Below, in pieces: positions 36,101 through 42,705 of a stretch of DNA of 48,217 bases. A model generated the notes under the pieces. It ran no database searches. It worked only from the letters and a program-made list of their open reading frames with translations, and was not told where the DNA came from. Each line of letters begins with the position of its first letter. Position 1 is the first letter of the stretch. A program made the position numbers and the translations under genes. Source of the stretch: Hymenobacter artigasi (GTDB lineage: Bacteria; Bacteroidota; Bacteroidia; Cytophagales; Hymenobacteraceae); assembly GCF_012275535.1 (NCBI RefSeq), contig NZ_JAAVTK010000025.1:1-48217 (forward strand), given 5' to 3'.

Positions 36101-36940
36101 GAACTGCTTGGATTCGGCCAGGATGTTGCCGGCATCGTTGCCGGACCCGTCGTAGGTCCGCTCGACCGTCCAGTTGCGGTTCAGGTCGTCGGCCGGGGCC
36201 GACGGTGGGGTGTACACGGAGGCGGTGCCAGCGGTCAACAACGCCGCTTCGCCGGGCGTCAAGGCCCGGTCGTACACCCGCAAGTCGTCGTAGTAGCCGG
36301 CAGCGGGCAGCCCCTGGTTGACCGTCGACCCCAAGGCCAGGTTTCGCCACGGGGCCGGCATGGTCATCCCGCTGCGGGATGCGATGAGTCGGTCACCCCG
36401 GTAGTCACCCTTGTAAAGGGCGGCTGCCCCCCGATTGAACGTGAAGGTAAAGTGCTGCCACTTCTGCTCTTCGAAGGTGCCTTGGGCGGTCTCCAGCCAA
36501 GTGCTCTGATCCGTGCCCACATAGATACGACCCGTGGAGGTGGTGTGGAACAAAAAACCGCTCCACGGGTCGCTCTCATCCAGGCTGGCCCCCACGGCTT
36601 GCGTGAAGTTGCCCACTGTTCCTTGATCGGCGTAGACCCACCAGCTGACGGAAAAAGCCGTGGGCTGCCACGCCAGCGGCACCTGAACGGCCGCGCCGGC
36701 CATGAGAAGCCGCACCCCCCGCCCAATTTTGCCATTATCGTGCCATTCGGCTCTGTTTACTAATTGCCCTGCTTTACCGGCCCCGGATGCATCAAATGCG
36801 CGCGTTCCGGTTTGTTCATCGAATTGGAGCCAAGCGACTAGTCCATTGGTAAGCGCACCTGCTCCTGGCGTTTGGGCAAAGGCGGCAGTGGCCAGGAAAA
36901 AATAAAACGCAACAACGCCAAAGCGTAAAAAGTGCTTCAT
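30167..36940 (-). CDS. RHS polymorphic toxin with C-terminal M23 (LytM-type) peptidase tip
   Basis: 2257 residues from ATG 36938-36940, with signal peptide 1-22 (FLATAAFA). Two LamG/concanavalin-like domains (about 30-230 and 850-1050), CBM-like segments, then RHS/YD repeats (for example YSYDEAGRVTWMVQD, YEYDGAQRLFQAF). The RHS core is GYQGQYAEKDGEIGFESFELRLYNSRIGRWASYDPEG...NNPVSQVDPDGG, ending near residue 2021. The last 236 residues are an M23 peptidase: zinc ligands His2127 and Asp2131 (HGGLD), His2183 (YMHM) and His2221/His2223 (HLHIE). The tip would cleave peptidoglycan crosslinks. The tip-coding DNA (30167-30877) is AT-rich against a GC-rich body. First gene of the run. Confidence 0.9.
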   Translation of the reverse strand: MKHFLRFGVVAFYFFLATAAFAQTPGAGALTNGLVAWLQFDEQTGTRAFDASGAGKAGQLVNRAEWHDNGKIGRGVRLLMAGAAVQVPLAWQPTAFSVSWWVYADQGTVGNFTQAVGASLDESDPWSGFLFHTTSTGRIYVGTDQSTWLETAQGTFEEQKWQHFTFTFNRGAAALYKGDYRGDRLIASRSGMTMPAPWRNLALGSTVNQGLPAAGYYDDLRVYDRALTPGEAALLTAGTASVYTPPSAPADDLNRNWTVERTYDGSGNDAGNILAESKQFTDGLGRATQAQARSRANPHVFASETLYSSGGQPVGQTLAAPTNNQAFAYKEQFVAVNPTAPKAYDYTNFEGSKAANPDGLDVRTLGTLGYYYSTDNQLEPLTPATDYPFSLATPAEGPLGGLKRAGAPGEAFRLGSGHEAKGREIPLLNEFDHYTTLRHHFVPGSNNAVPLRRQGTKSIRVDADGRESIVVANKEGQALVSCLTGAQYPAMPVSGFISTDPTRPDAPAFLDIHIPATGEHPLTFTMSGRVRILNLNGGAGVSLTSGSGYLDSVDVAVQTSTSAVAYLLPGFYRLVSLPGATAADQTQGFNYSAEYGNFSYTYYDDAGRAVATVAPNGLAGNNLVKDPSFDESPQPGAPGPSWQTLGDGGAVFAEAFGGPHTGALHGTHYRNAAYYAFTHQVIANIPNGHYTLQAWVKGSGGQNKAFLLARNFGGLLYTTIPATPNGPAGAWTLVKIDDIVVSTGQCDIGFESDAGPNQFIYFDDVVFARKPGDEQPPTTASTQQTGHWALNEGTGLVTGDESGNGLTGTLVGTPAWSTAAAPAGIPASPAGGSCLVFNGSNYVRIGDPPALRMGTTLSIEAWIYPTLDKQEIIVNKEYEYEVARFPDGSIRCYFNNATAAVDWVSTTITAPLNTWTHIALTYDNGVVTAYLNGVASGTTYQGSGAIIYRGGELWIGSRQLLSYESFVGAIDEVRIWNSVHVPNSNPTSPASSGLQYVTRSTYNTTGQLLSTENNEAGRTDYVYAKDGRIRFSQSALQRATGRFSYSNYDEVGRVVESGEYTPAGTTATTFQPQTPLRTVYEAEASTDRGGGAQALSTGSGFHSTGFVGSFNQVGAQVGFNVTVPATGTYSVRIRYAAGDPTFPYRSFPLYVQNAQTTGSGYVGHQYFPTTWNWNRWDEKTVELALVQGANRLLFQVDRAPTAQDQIHEGYVSLDYLEVVSEQMPTSTSVLNLLEERMPINALAAANCNQRNLVVYDEATTVSGRLQEFTNGAVSKTQNDNVTTWYSYDEAGRVTWMVQDFAALGVKSLDYTYDPAGNVLKVAYQQGQPDAFYHHYEYDGAQRLFQAFTSTDGTARTLQAKYYYYLHGPLKRVELAEGLQGMDYTYTLQGWLKGINHVNGRLDPGGDSPAGNGRPKDLFGLTLDYFSGDYQSRAQAAVNLAGSSTAANPFRYDGTIRTASWRTAGSAENHQSVYAYDAKSQLAQSTFGALAIAGTPANSTYLVTPSQAYREGGLSYDANGNLQALHRTDKAGSVTDNFRYEYTPGTNRLSAVHGGGSPTGTTVLDYDYDALGQMTRQRDEQGQRYLTYDVTGKTTGVYLDAAHQQAVVEFAYDDKGFRVSKKSYGTGTSAGQVRTTYYVRDASGNVLSIYEQGAQTNNVVQRSEVPLYGSGRVGVLTHLDDGTTAGTDDYRYELNDHLGDARVVFHRPTTTTVTASCELTREASQENDQWQDLDPARHYFGKGAHQGVTTPSDYVAHVAPPVYGGQSEGPRRTVTVEKGDTLTFSSWVFLEHNGIIISPEERAARLHLIPVLTPSSALALPAKDGVPTSSPGLLNRLTAGVALVGWGGRKPVTPAMAARTTGTRVWLRYRVYDENKDQIDEQYLYLNNATAQTWQALQTAVRVQQAGTVEVTVGTDDPNYDVYFDDLRLEQTGGMIVQEQHQYAYGSPLVGLNYAVGNKRYRYGYQGQYAEKDGEIGFESFELRLYNSRIGRWASYDPEGQFDSPYVGMGNNPVSQVDPDGGLTCCGGGGPVMRGNHIVGFRGVAKTAGATVVREGSSQLLKAVMSPILQASIRTFMNSYPSSIPKPIANTSKSPLASGYYMPVGGQLAISDEYNRPRTRKNGSIYTHGGLDETYKTAGAIKGQNITPILAGRVIKAVHQLDGNSGGIRVNIQSNTGLVVRYMHMMPGSNSSIINGQWVTPYTVIGRVGHSTGMTPEAPGIHLHIETLLGGERVDPGLIVPEFDALPAQRGSRKFYGR

Positions 36941-37541
36941 GCAAACGTGGGTAGAACGTGAGCGACAAGACAGAAACCTAGATTTCCTCAGAGGAATCCG
37001 GACCCGCAATATGAGGAAGCGATGCCGGTGTGGAAAGATACCGTAATGCCTCAGTGCAGCAAAAGTAGAAGAAGTTAGCTCTTACGCAATAGAAATCGGC
37101 GCTATTATTTTCTTGAATTTTATACATTACCCACTGGGGGAGGCCATGCGTGGGTAAAGTGAAATGTCCATTTATTCGACCAACGCCCAGGCCTTATTCG
37201 AACTTTTAACATATTATTTTATATAAATGATCGGCATACCCTTGCCTGATAACGATGGGTGTTATGTGTGGTTAGTATGTGTCTCAACTTTCAGTTCAGG
37301 ACCTTCCAGGCCAACTGGGAAGGCAACTAGAGAGAGTACACTTACCTGAACAATCAGTACGAATCACTATTTACTGGCAATCAACAGTTTGTTAAGTACT
37401 AAAAAGTACACACTGCCCCCACCCGAATACCCTTTTATACCCCCTAGCACTAGGCGCGACAGCGACTTGATGACACTCTAAGCAACTCAGATTTTTATGT
37501 TCTTCTGTACTGAAGTAGATCTGAACCTTAAGATAGTAAGA
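36941..37541. other. Upstream region of the RHS operon
   Basis: About 600 bp without a gene. It turns AT-rich beyond 37080. It must hold the minus-strand promoter of the RHS run; I see no clear TAnnTTTG box at the right distance. A TTACCCAC / GTGGGTAA inverted pair (37129-37159) may be a terminator facing the origin. Confidence 0.45.
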
Positions 37542-37630
37542 CACCAAAAGTGTAGTCGATATACTCGGACTAGAGTTAGCTCCAACACCAAAAATGTAGT
37601 CGATACACACCAAAGTTGTAGTCGATGCAT
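37542..37630 (-). repeat. Iteron cluster 1 (three inverted-orientation copies)
   Basis: Three minus-strand copies of the 22-bp rep iteron near 37542-37563, 37586-37607 and 37609-37630, reading ACACCAAAARTGTAGTCGAT on the plus strand with mismatches in the third. They oppose the main cluster 230 bp away, with AT-rich DNA between. Confidence 0.85.
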
Positions 37631-37855
37631 TTACAAAAGAGCCTCTTTCTAGCATCTAGAGGCAATATTTTACGAAAATCACTTTTCTAATGAGCTTCCG
37701 CACTTGGTGTCAGACTACTTTCACCAGCTGGATTGTCCGGATTTAAAATCCTTAAAAGTCAAGCTACAAAAAACTAGCTGTTTATTCTTTTTATAATCTC
37801 TTTATAGTAGTTTACGGTGCTCGTAACCATTTGACATACAGTTATTTATAGAGGG

Positions 37856-38015
37856 TATCGACTACACTTTTGGTGTGTATCGACTACACTTTTGGTGTGT
37901 ATCGACTACACTTTTGGGGCGCATCAACTACACTTTTGGTGTGAACTGTAGATATAACGACTACACTTTTGGTGTGTATCGACTCATTTAATGATATTTT
38001 GTAGTCGATACGGTT
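37856..38015 (+). repeat. Iteron cluster 2 (main) and probable replication origin
   Basis: A 22-bp unit beginning TATCGACTACACTTTTGG repeats without gaps at 37856, 37878 and 37900, then at 37922 (one change plus) and 37955, with a partial copy at 37977 and an inverted partial (TGTAGTCGATACGG) at 38002-38015, 45 bp before rep. Direct 22-bp iterons next to a Rep_3 gene are the classical binding sites for initiator and its own repression. The AT-rich 37640-37850 stretch is the likely melting region. Confidence 0.92.
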
Positions 38016-38060
38016 TTTTCACTGTATATTTGAGTCTCGCCAGTCATCACATACTACCAG

Positions 38061-39233
38061 ATGGTCCCCTCTCCTACCCTAGTTACCCACCCACTAGTTG
38101 TACAGCATAATGCACTAGTTAATGCGCGCTTCGACCTAAATACTACCGAGGCGCGGATGTTTCTTGCCATGCTAACACGCATCAAACGAGATGATACATC
38201 CTTTACCAAATGCGAGTTAAGCGTGCGAGAAATACTCGACCAAGGCTCTAGTCAGAACTATGGTCATGTGCGGAAGGTATTGGAAAAGTTTGCCAGCAGA
38301 CTGATTACGATCGAAACCTTGGACACAGGCGGAAAGCGTATGAAACAGCGCACCTATTCGGCAATCCCTCTGCTAGCGAGGGCTGATTATATTGAAGGTG
38401 AAGGACAAATCGTACTGCGTTTCAACGATGAGTTGCACGATTACCTCTTGGAACTGCACGATAACTTCACAAAGGCTCAACTTACGGAGCTCATGAAGCT
38501 GAAAAGTGCTGCTTCTTACCGCATCTATTGGCTCTTACGCGAATATGCTGCGTTTGGAAAGCGTACTATGCAACTCGATGAGTTAAAATCAATCCTAGGT
38601 CTTTCTGAGGGGTATGACCGGTTTAATAACTTCCGTGCCCGAGTCCTTGAACGAGCCAAAGAAGAACTGGCTGAAACTGACTTGCCTTTTACTTACTCTA
38701 CCATCAGCAAAGGGCGCTTAGTAACTCATATTGAGTTTCTGTTCAAGCCTATAGAATCTGCGACTTCAAACGTATTCGCCCAACTGCCTGGTGCACCTAT
38801 TAGTGAATGGGCAACAGCGGTATTGGCTGCTGGCGTATCGCCCGGTAGTTTACTACAGATTCAAGAGCGTGTGAGTGCAGGTGATTATGATGAAGGTTAC
38901 GTGCACTATGTACTAAATACTGTAAAGGCTCAGGTAAAAATTGGGAAAGTCAAGAATGAAGGCGGTGCTGTTTTCAAGGCCTTGACCGATGGTTATATGT
39001 TGCAAGCCTACCGCAAATCCCAGCACACTGTGACCCCACCTAAGGCAAAGGTCAATCCTGCAATAGCTTCTAAGCGCAAGAAGCTGTTAAGCGAACTAGA
39101 AGATGCTCACGGCAGCTTACAATTTGTGAAAACTGCTGTTATCTATACTGAAGAAACTCGGCCAGATGTAATCGCGCGCGTGCAGGAAGTCATTGCGAAT
39201 TTAGAGCAACAGTTAAAGCAAATAGGTGGGTAA
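38061..39233 (+). CDS. Replication initiator, Rep_3 (RepB-like) family
   Basis: 390 residues from ATG 38061. Two winged-helix domains are visible: VQHNALVNARFDLNTTEARMFLAMLTRIKRDD and FTKAQLTELMKLKSAASYRIYWLLREYAAFGKRTMQLDELKSILGLSEGYDRFNNFRARVLERAKEEL, the second the conserved Rep_3 signature. A basic/helical C-terminal region follows. It would bind the upstream iterons as monomer to open the origin and as dimer to repress itself. A long palindrome (39291-39358) follows the gene. Confidence 0.93.
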   Translation: MVPSPTLVTHPLVVQHNALVNARFDLNTTEARMFLAMLTRIKRDDTSFTKCELSVREILDQGSSQNYGHVRKVLEKFASRLITIETLDTGGKRMKQRTYSAIPLLARADYIEGEGQIVLRFNDELHDYLLELHDNFTKAQLTELMKLKSAASYRIYWLLREYAAFGKRTMQLDELKSILGLSEGYDRFNNFRARVLERAKEELAETDLPFTYSTISKGRLVTHIEFLFKPIESATSNVFAQLPGAPISEWATAVLAAGVSPGSLLQIQERVSAGDYDEGYVHYVLNTVKAQVKIGKVKNEGGAVFKALTDGYMLQAYRKSQHTVTPPKAKVNPAIASKRKKLLSELEDAHGSLQFVKTAVIYTEETRPDVIARVQEVIANLEQQLKQIGG

Positions 39234-39290
39234 TCTCTTATTGATTAATGTTAGTGAAATTCTGAAAATCAATACGATGCTTATATAAAA

Positions 39291-39358
39291 TGCACCTAAA
39301 AAGAGGTTTTGTTTTACACCTTTTTTTAGGTGCAAAACAAAACCTCTTTTTAGGTGCT
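39291..39358. terminator. Long near-perfect palindrome between convergent rep and par genes
   Basis: 31-bp arms (39291-39321 and 39328-39358, one or two mismatches) around a T6 loop, ending in A/T tracts, so a bidirectional terminator. Each arm carries AGGTGY boxes at both ends, the motif also repeated around parA, so it may double as a partition-protein site. Confidence 0.8.
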
Positions 39359-39363
39359 AAACC

Positions 39364-39681
39364 TCACCCATTTTTGTACTTCTTCTTTTCCCGGTCTAAT
39401 TTTTCCGCAATAGCTTCTAAAATCCAATCTTGGGTAGATATGCCAAGCTTAGGGCTTGTCGGCTTACGAGGTCGTTTGGCCCTTACGTCATCAATGCTAG
39501 CTAAGGTCTCCGCAGTGATTTTGATGTTGAAGTTCTTAAGTTTAGTAAGCGCTGAGGGCGCTGTTTCTACTGATGAGCTACCTCGATTGATGATTGCCTC
39601 AATCTTCTTCTCATCTATTTTATTTGGAACTGGGGATTGGTGTACCGCAGTGTTTTTTCGGGGGGGCGGTGAAACGGCCAT
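39364..39681 (-). CDS. ParG-like partition partner (ribbon-helix-helix)
   Basis: 105 residues, starting 9 bp after the parA stop. The basic, flexible N-terminus (MAVSPPPRKN...) precedes a ribbon-helix-helix: FNIKITAETLASIDDVRAKRP...GISTQDWILEAIAEKLDREKKK. In type Ib partition systems such a protein binds the centromere and operator and stimulates ParA ATPase through its flexible arm. The repeated AGGTGT motifs on both sides are its probable sites. No ParB-type helix-turn-helix is present. Confidence 0.75.
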   Translation of the reverse strand: MAVSPPPRKNTAVHQSPVPNKIDEKKIEAIINRGSSSVETAPSALTKLKNFNIKITAETLASIDDVRAKRPRKPTSPKLGISTQDWILEAIAEKLDREKKKYKNG

Positions 39682-39689
39682 TAGTTCTA

Positions 39690-40337
39690 TTAAGCAAGGT
39701 GGGTAACATGATGGAATAGGGCATCCAGTTCACCAATCGCTTTTTCATCTGGTGGTGTGGACTCAAAAACCGATAACCCTTTGCTGGCAGCTGTGGCAAA
39801 TGCTTTACGGCTAACCAATGGAAAATCCACATAATTCAACTCTGGATTTTCGCGTAACACCTCAGTTGCTTCATTATTGTCAACTCCCCTTGTGTCGGCT
39901 TTGTTGAGGAATGAATAAATCTGTAGAGGATTGGCTCTACCAGGCTGCACCTCGTTCAACAAGGCCAGAACCTTAGATAAGGTCCAAATTTCGTAGCTTC
40001 TTGGTGCAAAGGGCAATAAATAGATGTCAGATACAAATAGTGCTGCTCGCTGGCTCGCTGTATCACGTCCACCAGTGTCTATAACAATATGGTCGTACTT
40101 CGGTCGCAGTTGCTCAATTTGCCGGCGAACTGCTCCGCCAGTGAGTTGAACCAAAGTATAACCTAACTGGCCTTTACGCGTCTCATCACGCCATGCAGTA
40201 AAGTCAGATGCTGACTCTTGCTCATCGGCATCCACCAATAATACGTCAGTTCCTTGACGAGATAGCCAAACAGCTAAGTTTGTTGATATGGTTGTCTTTC
40301 CTGTACCACCTTTGATTCCTCCAACAGTGAATATCAT
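39690..40337 (-). CDS. parA: ParA-type partition ATPase
   Basis: 215 residues, the short form without an N-terminal helix-turn-helix (type Ib). Deviant Walker A KGGTGKTT at 9-16, switch region LLVDADEQESASDF, and Walker B-like HIVIDTGGRDT. It uses ATP-dependent nonspecific DNA binding to move plasmid copies. It is the first gene of the operon with the ParG-like gene, and the upstream AGGTGT boxes are likely autoregulatory. Confidence 0.93.
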   Translation of the reverse strand: MIFTVGGIKGGTGKTTISTNLAVWLSRQGTDVLLVDADEQESASDFTAWRDETRKGQLGYTLVQLTGGAVRRQIEQLRPKYDHIVIDTGGRDTASQRAALFVSDIYLLPFAPRSYEIWTLSKVLALLNEVQPGRANPLQIYSFLNKADTRGVDNNEATEVLRENPELNYVDFPLVSRKAFATAASKGLSVFESTPPDEKAIGELDALFHHVTHLA

Positions 40338-40356
40338 GCGGTTAACGTTTTAGATA

Positions 40357-40411
40357 AGGTGTGATTTAAGGTGTGGAAACGCATCTAGATTACGGTGTGC
40401 AATAACACCTC
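40357..40411. promoter_or_regulatory. AGGTGT operator/centromere boxes upstream of parA
   Basis: AGGTGTG at 40357 and 40369 (12-bp period), then an inverted pair GGTGT-N6-ACACC at 40394-40409. This covers the region just before the parA start and fits repression by the ribbon-helix-helix partner. Confidence 0.65.
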
Positions 40412-40934
40412 TAATCTTGTATGATGGCCAAAAGTAAAGATTTCAGACGAGTTAACAGCAACCTTTGATCATGCTTGTTGATATCAGTATATCCATAAGG
40501 TCCAAAAAGCAAAGAGGATTGATTTATCGGAACGCTGAGTCAGTTGCAGTTGAGTCAGTTGCATATAATGCGTTATCGGCTTTGATGATGCACTACCTAC
40601 CGCTCTGCTGAACGCTTCATCCGCCATAATCCATCTACTTTTCCCAGGTTCTCTGACGACCGCAACCAGTCGCCGCGGCAGCGCAAGTGGGTGAACCGGT
40701 TCGCGTTAGTGCTCTTTATTCTCGCGGCCCTAATGGGCTTAGCAGTTAAGTGCCTGCCCTCGCTAATCCTTGCAAGGAGATGTGAGTCTATGCTGCAATA
40801 GCAGATTTTATAAGTCCTCTGGATTACATTGCTGAAGAGGGACTCATCATTGTGAGGCCGTTATTATCCATCTTACTATATTTTGACTGATAATCATATT
40901 GTGATGATTGTCAATATGGTTTATAGCAAAGTAC

Positions 40935-41000
40935 AGGTGTGTATTTAGGTGTGAAAATACACCTTGTTAAAGGTCGATAATTACACTCGTAACTAGGTGT
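40935..41000. promoter_or_regulatory. Second AGGTGT cluster (candidate centromere)
   Basis: AGGTGTG at 40935 and 40947 (again 12 bp apart), inverted ACACCT at 40959-40964, and AGGTGT at 40995. The layout repeats that of 40357-40411, 580 bp away from parA, where no promoter is needed, so it may be the centromere itself. Confidence 0.6.
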
Positions 41001-41216
41001 TAAAACTTGATTTTGAGTGAACATGCGTTATAAGGTTTTAGCCTTCCTAGCCCCTTATCAAGGGCTTTAAGTAGGTAAGATCAACTTTACATAACTCCGC
41101 TTCTGGGACGTGGTGTGGTACCTAGGGCGAAGTGCAGAGCAGCCCGGCGAGCACGGCCTTGGCCGGATCGCCGCGAAACTGGCTGAGCAGCCCCCTTTCC
41201 CCGTTCTATTTCCCCC

Positions 41217-41257
41217 ATTTTCCCAGTTTTTCCCAGTTTTTCCCAGTTTTTCCCAGT
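41217..41257. repeat. Tandem 10-bp repeat TTTTTCCCAG
   Basis: Four copies in tandem with an exact 10-bp period, preceded by a partial pyrimidine-rich one. One strand is pure G/A-rich (CTGGGAAAAA). Role unknown; a protein-binding or mobilisation site is possible. Confidence 0.75.
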
Positions 41258-41620
41258 CGTTTTACACAGTCCGTGCCAGACCAAATTCCCTGCAAATTGA
41301 TTATAAGCAATTAAATGTCAATAATATATAGTGCGTGTTAGGCGTCGTGGCTGGCTTGTCCAACGCGGGTGGGAAAGTGGGAAGCCGGGAAACAGAAAAA
41401 GAGGGGGACCCGGCATATATTTCACAAAAAGGGGGTGAAAAATACATTGTGCTAAACAGTAAAGTTTTTGTTTGTTTTTATCTGCGCTCCACGCCGCGAT
41501 CGATCTGTGGCGTCGCCCTACGCGCCGGGCAACCCGGGCAGGGATGGCGGCACCCTACCGGAGATAACAAAAAGGGGTAACGGCTCAAAAAAATGACTGT
41601 ATGTCTATACAAATCAGCAG

Positions 41621-41662
41621 TTTATGCTGAAAAACCGCTTTTATGCCTTTTTTCAGCATAAA
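41621..41662. terminator. Hairpin with A/T tracts
   Basis: TTTATGCTGAAAAA (41621-41634) and TTTTTTCAGCATAAA (41648-41662) form a stem of about 14 bp. No gene ends right before it on either strand. Confidence 0.5.
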
Positions 41663-41891
41663 GGCGAGCGGAAAGAGCCGATTTTGTGTTTCCCACTTTT
41701 CCACTTTCCCATTGCCTGGCAATGAGCACATTGTGGGAGGGGGTGGAAAACCCAGGCTCCCACTTTCCGGCCCGGGGATTGCTGGCCTCACGGCCGGGGC
41801 CGGCAAGAGGGGAGGGGCCCAGACAACGGCCGCTCAACGGGAAACCACCGTCGCCAAGGGGCGAAACGTTCGTTCCTTACATACCAAATTC

Positions 41892-41906
41892 ACCGTTTTC
41901 CTGAAC
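41892..41906 (-). repeat. Dispersed cassette-boundary repeat, copy Q (partial)
   Basis: Minus strand GTTCAGGAAAACGGT, identical to the first 15 bases of copy C. It lies 34 bp before the SUKH-domain start. It is the outermost copy on this side of the array. Confidence 0.6.
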
Positions 41907-41939
41907 GGTGGCTACCTTGCCGAGAAACCTTTTGCGCCA

Positions 41940-42345
41940 ATGCCTCCCGAAGAACTGACCGAATTTTGGCGCACGCGCGGCGTGGCCCTGCATTGCTACG
42001 GGCCGGAAGCGACGGCCTCTTTGGGCCTACAACCGGCCACGCGGCACTTCTTGGCAACCCAGGGCCTGCCGCCCGATTCGGCGCCGTTTCTTGACTTTGA
42101 CACGGTCTTGGTGCCCGTTGGCCGCCTGTACCGCTTGGGAGCCGGGTTCGACCACTACATTCGAATCGGCTCCGATGGCGCGGGCAACCCACTTGTTTTG
42201 AATACAGCGGCGGACGACCGCGTGGAAGTGCTCGACCACGAAGCTGATTTTTTGCCCCAGTACGTCAACCAGTCGCTGCCGGCCTTTGCCGCGTCGCTGG
42301 TAGCCTACACCCGCTTTGTCCAGGAGGTGCAGACCACCCGAGGAG
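41940..42345 (+). pseudogene. SUKH-family (SMI1/KNR4-like) gene truncated by an IS3-family element
   Basis: ATG 41940 opens about 135 codons: MPPEELTEFWRTRGVALHCYG...GLPPDSAPFLDFDTVLVPVGRLYRLGAGFDHYIRIGSDGAGNPLVLNTAADDRVEVLDHEADFLPQYVNQSLPAFAASLVAYTRFVQEV. The pattern is that of SUKH-4 proteins, common immunity proteins of polymorphic toxins and also found alone. The C-terminal third is missing: the frame enters the IS at 42346, ends at 42362, and no continuation is recognised beyond 43614. The frame stays open upstream to 41643 but lacks domain sequence there. Confidence 0.72.
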
Positions 42346-42396
42346 TGAGGTGGTCTAGATAATCTGGACAGAACAGGGTGGTATCTTTCCTTCGTC

Positions 42397-42705
42397 ATGA
42401 AAGACCCTATAAAACCCGACAAACGCCGCAAGTATGATGCGGCCTTCCGTGCCGAGGCCCTGCGCCTGGCGGAGCAAAGCCGTTCGACTCAGGCCGCCGC
42501 GCGGGCGCTCAATATTGACCCCAAACGCATTTACCACTGGCAGAAAGCCGCCCAAACGCCGATTGCGGCCGCCTTGGGGACGGCCCTGGACCCGGACACG
42601 GCGGTCGAGTTGCGCCAGTTGCGGGCCCTGGCCCGGCGGCAGGCGCAGGAACTGGACATTTTAAAAAAAGCCATCGCCATCTTCTCGCAGACCGAGACCC
42701 CATGA
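42397..42705 (+). CDS. IS3-family OrfA (helix-turn-helix)
   Basis: 102 residues. The helix-turn-helix domain (RRKYDAAFRAEALRLAEQSRSTQAAARALNIDPKRIYHWQKAA) binds the IS ends; the C-terminal leucine-zipper-like helix (VELRQLRALARRQAQELDILKKAIAIF) dimerises. It overlaps orfB by 4 nt. Full transposase is made by -1 frameshifting. Confidence 0.92.
   Translation: MKDPIKPDKRRKYDAAFRAEALRLAEQSRSTQAAARALNIDPKRIYHWQKAAQTPIAAALGTALDPDTAVELRQLRALARRQAQELDILKKAIAIFSQTETP
42663..42669 (+). promoter_or_regulatory. Programmed -1 frameshift site (A7)
   Basis: A AAA AAA in the OrfA frame, 33 nt before the orfB ATG. The -1 frame is open from here into orfB, so slippage makes an OrfAB fusion, as expected for the family. 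Confidence 0.7.

Larger units (their letters stand above)
40338..41891. other. Long gene-poor region after parA
   Basis: About 1.55 kb. Contents: AGGTGT boxes (40357-40411, 40935-41000), a TGAGTCAGTTGCA direct repeat (40536, 40551), TTTTTCCCAG tandem repeats (41217-41257) and a hairpin (41621-41662). A 70-codon frame (40589-40801) encodes a basic stretch then a transmembrane-like segment (RFALVLFILAALMGLAVKCL) but has no usable start codon, so it looks like a remnant. Sequences GTGGGAAAGTGG (41370) and its inverse (41689-41710, 41757-41768) flank the hairpin. Confidence 0.55.

Noticed and set aside
34580..36763. 727-codon plus-strand open frame
   Set aside because: It is antisense to the RHS gene, with no domain sense and codon pattern explained by high GC in the third position of the opposite strand. 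The same applies to the 448-codon frame at 32048-33394.
37856..37980. CRISPR array
   Set aside because: The 22-bp units are contiguous with no spacers, have the same sequence throughout and sit at a rep gene, so they are iterons. No cas genes are present.
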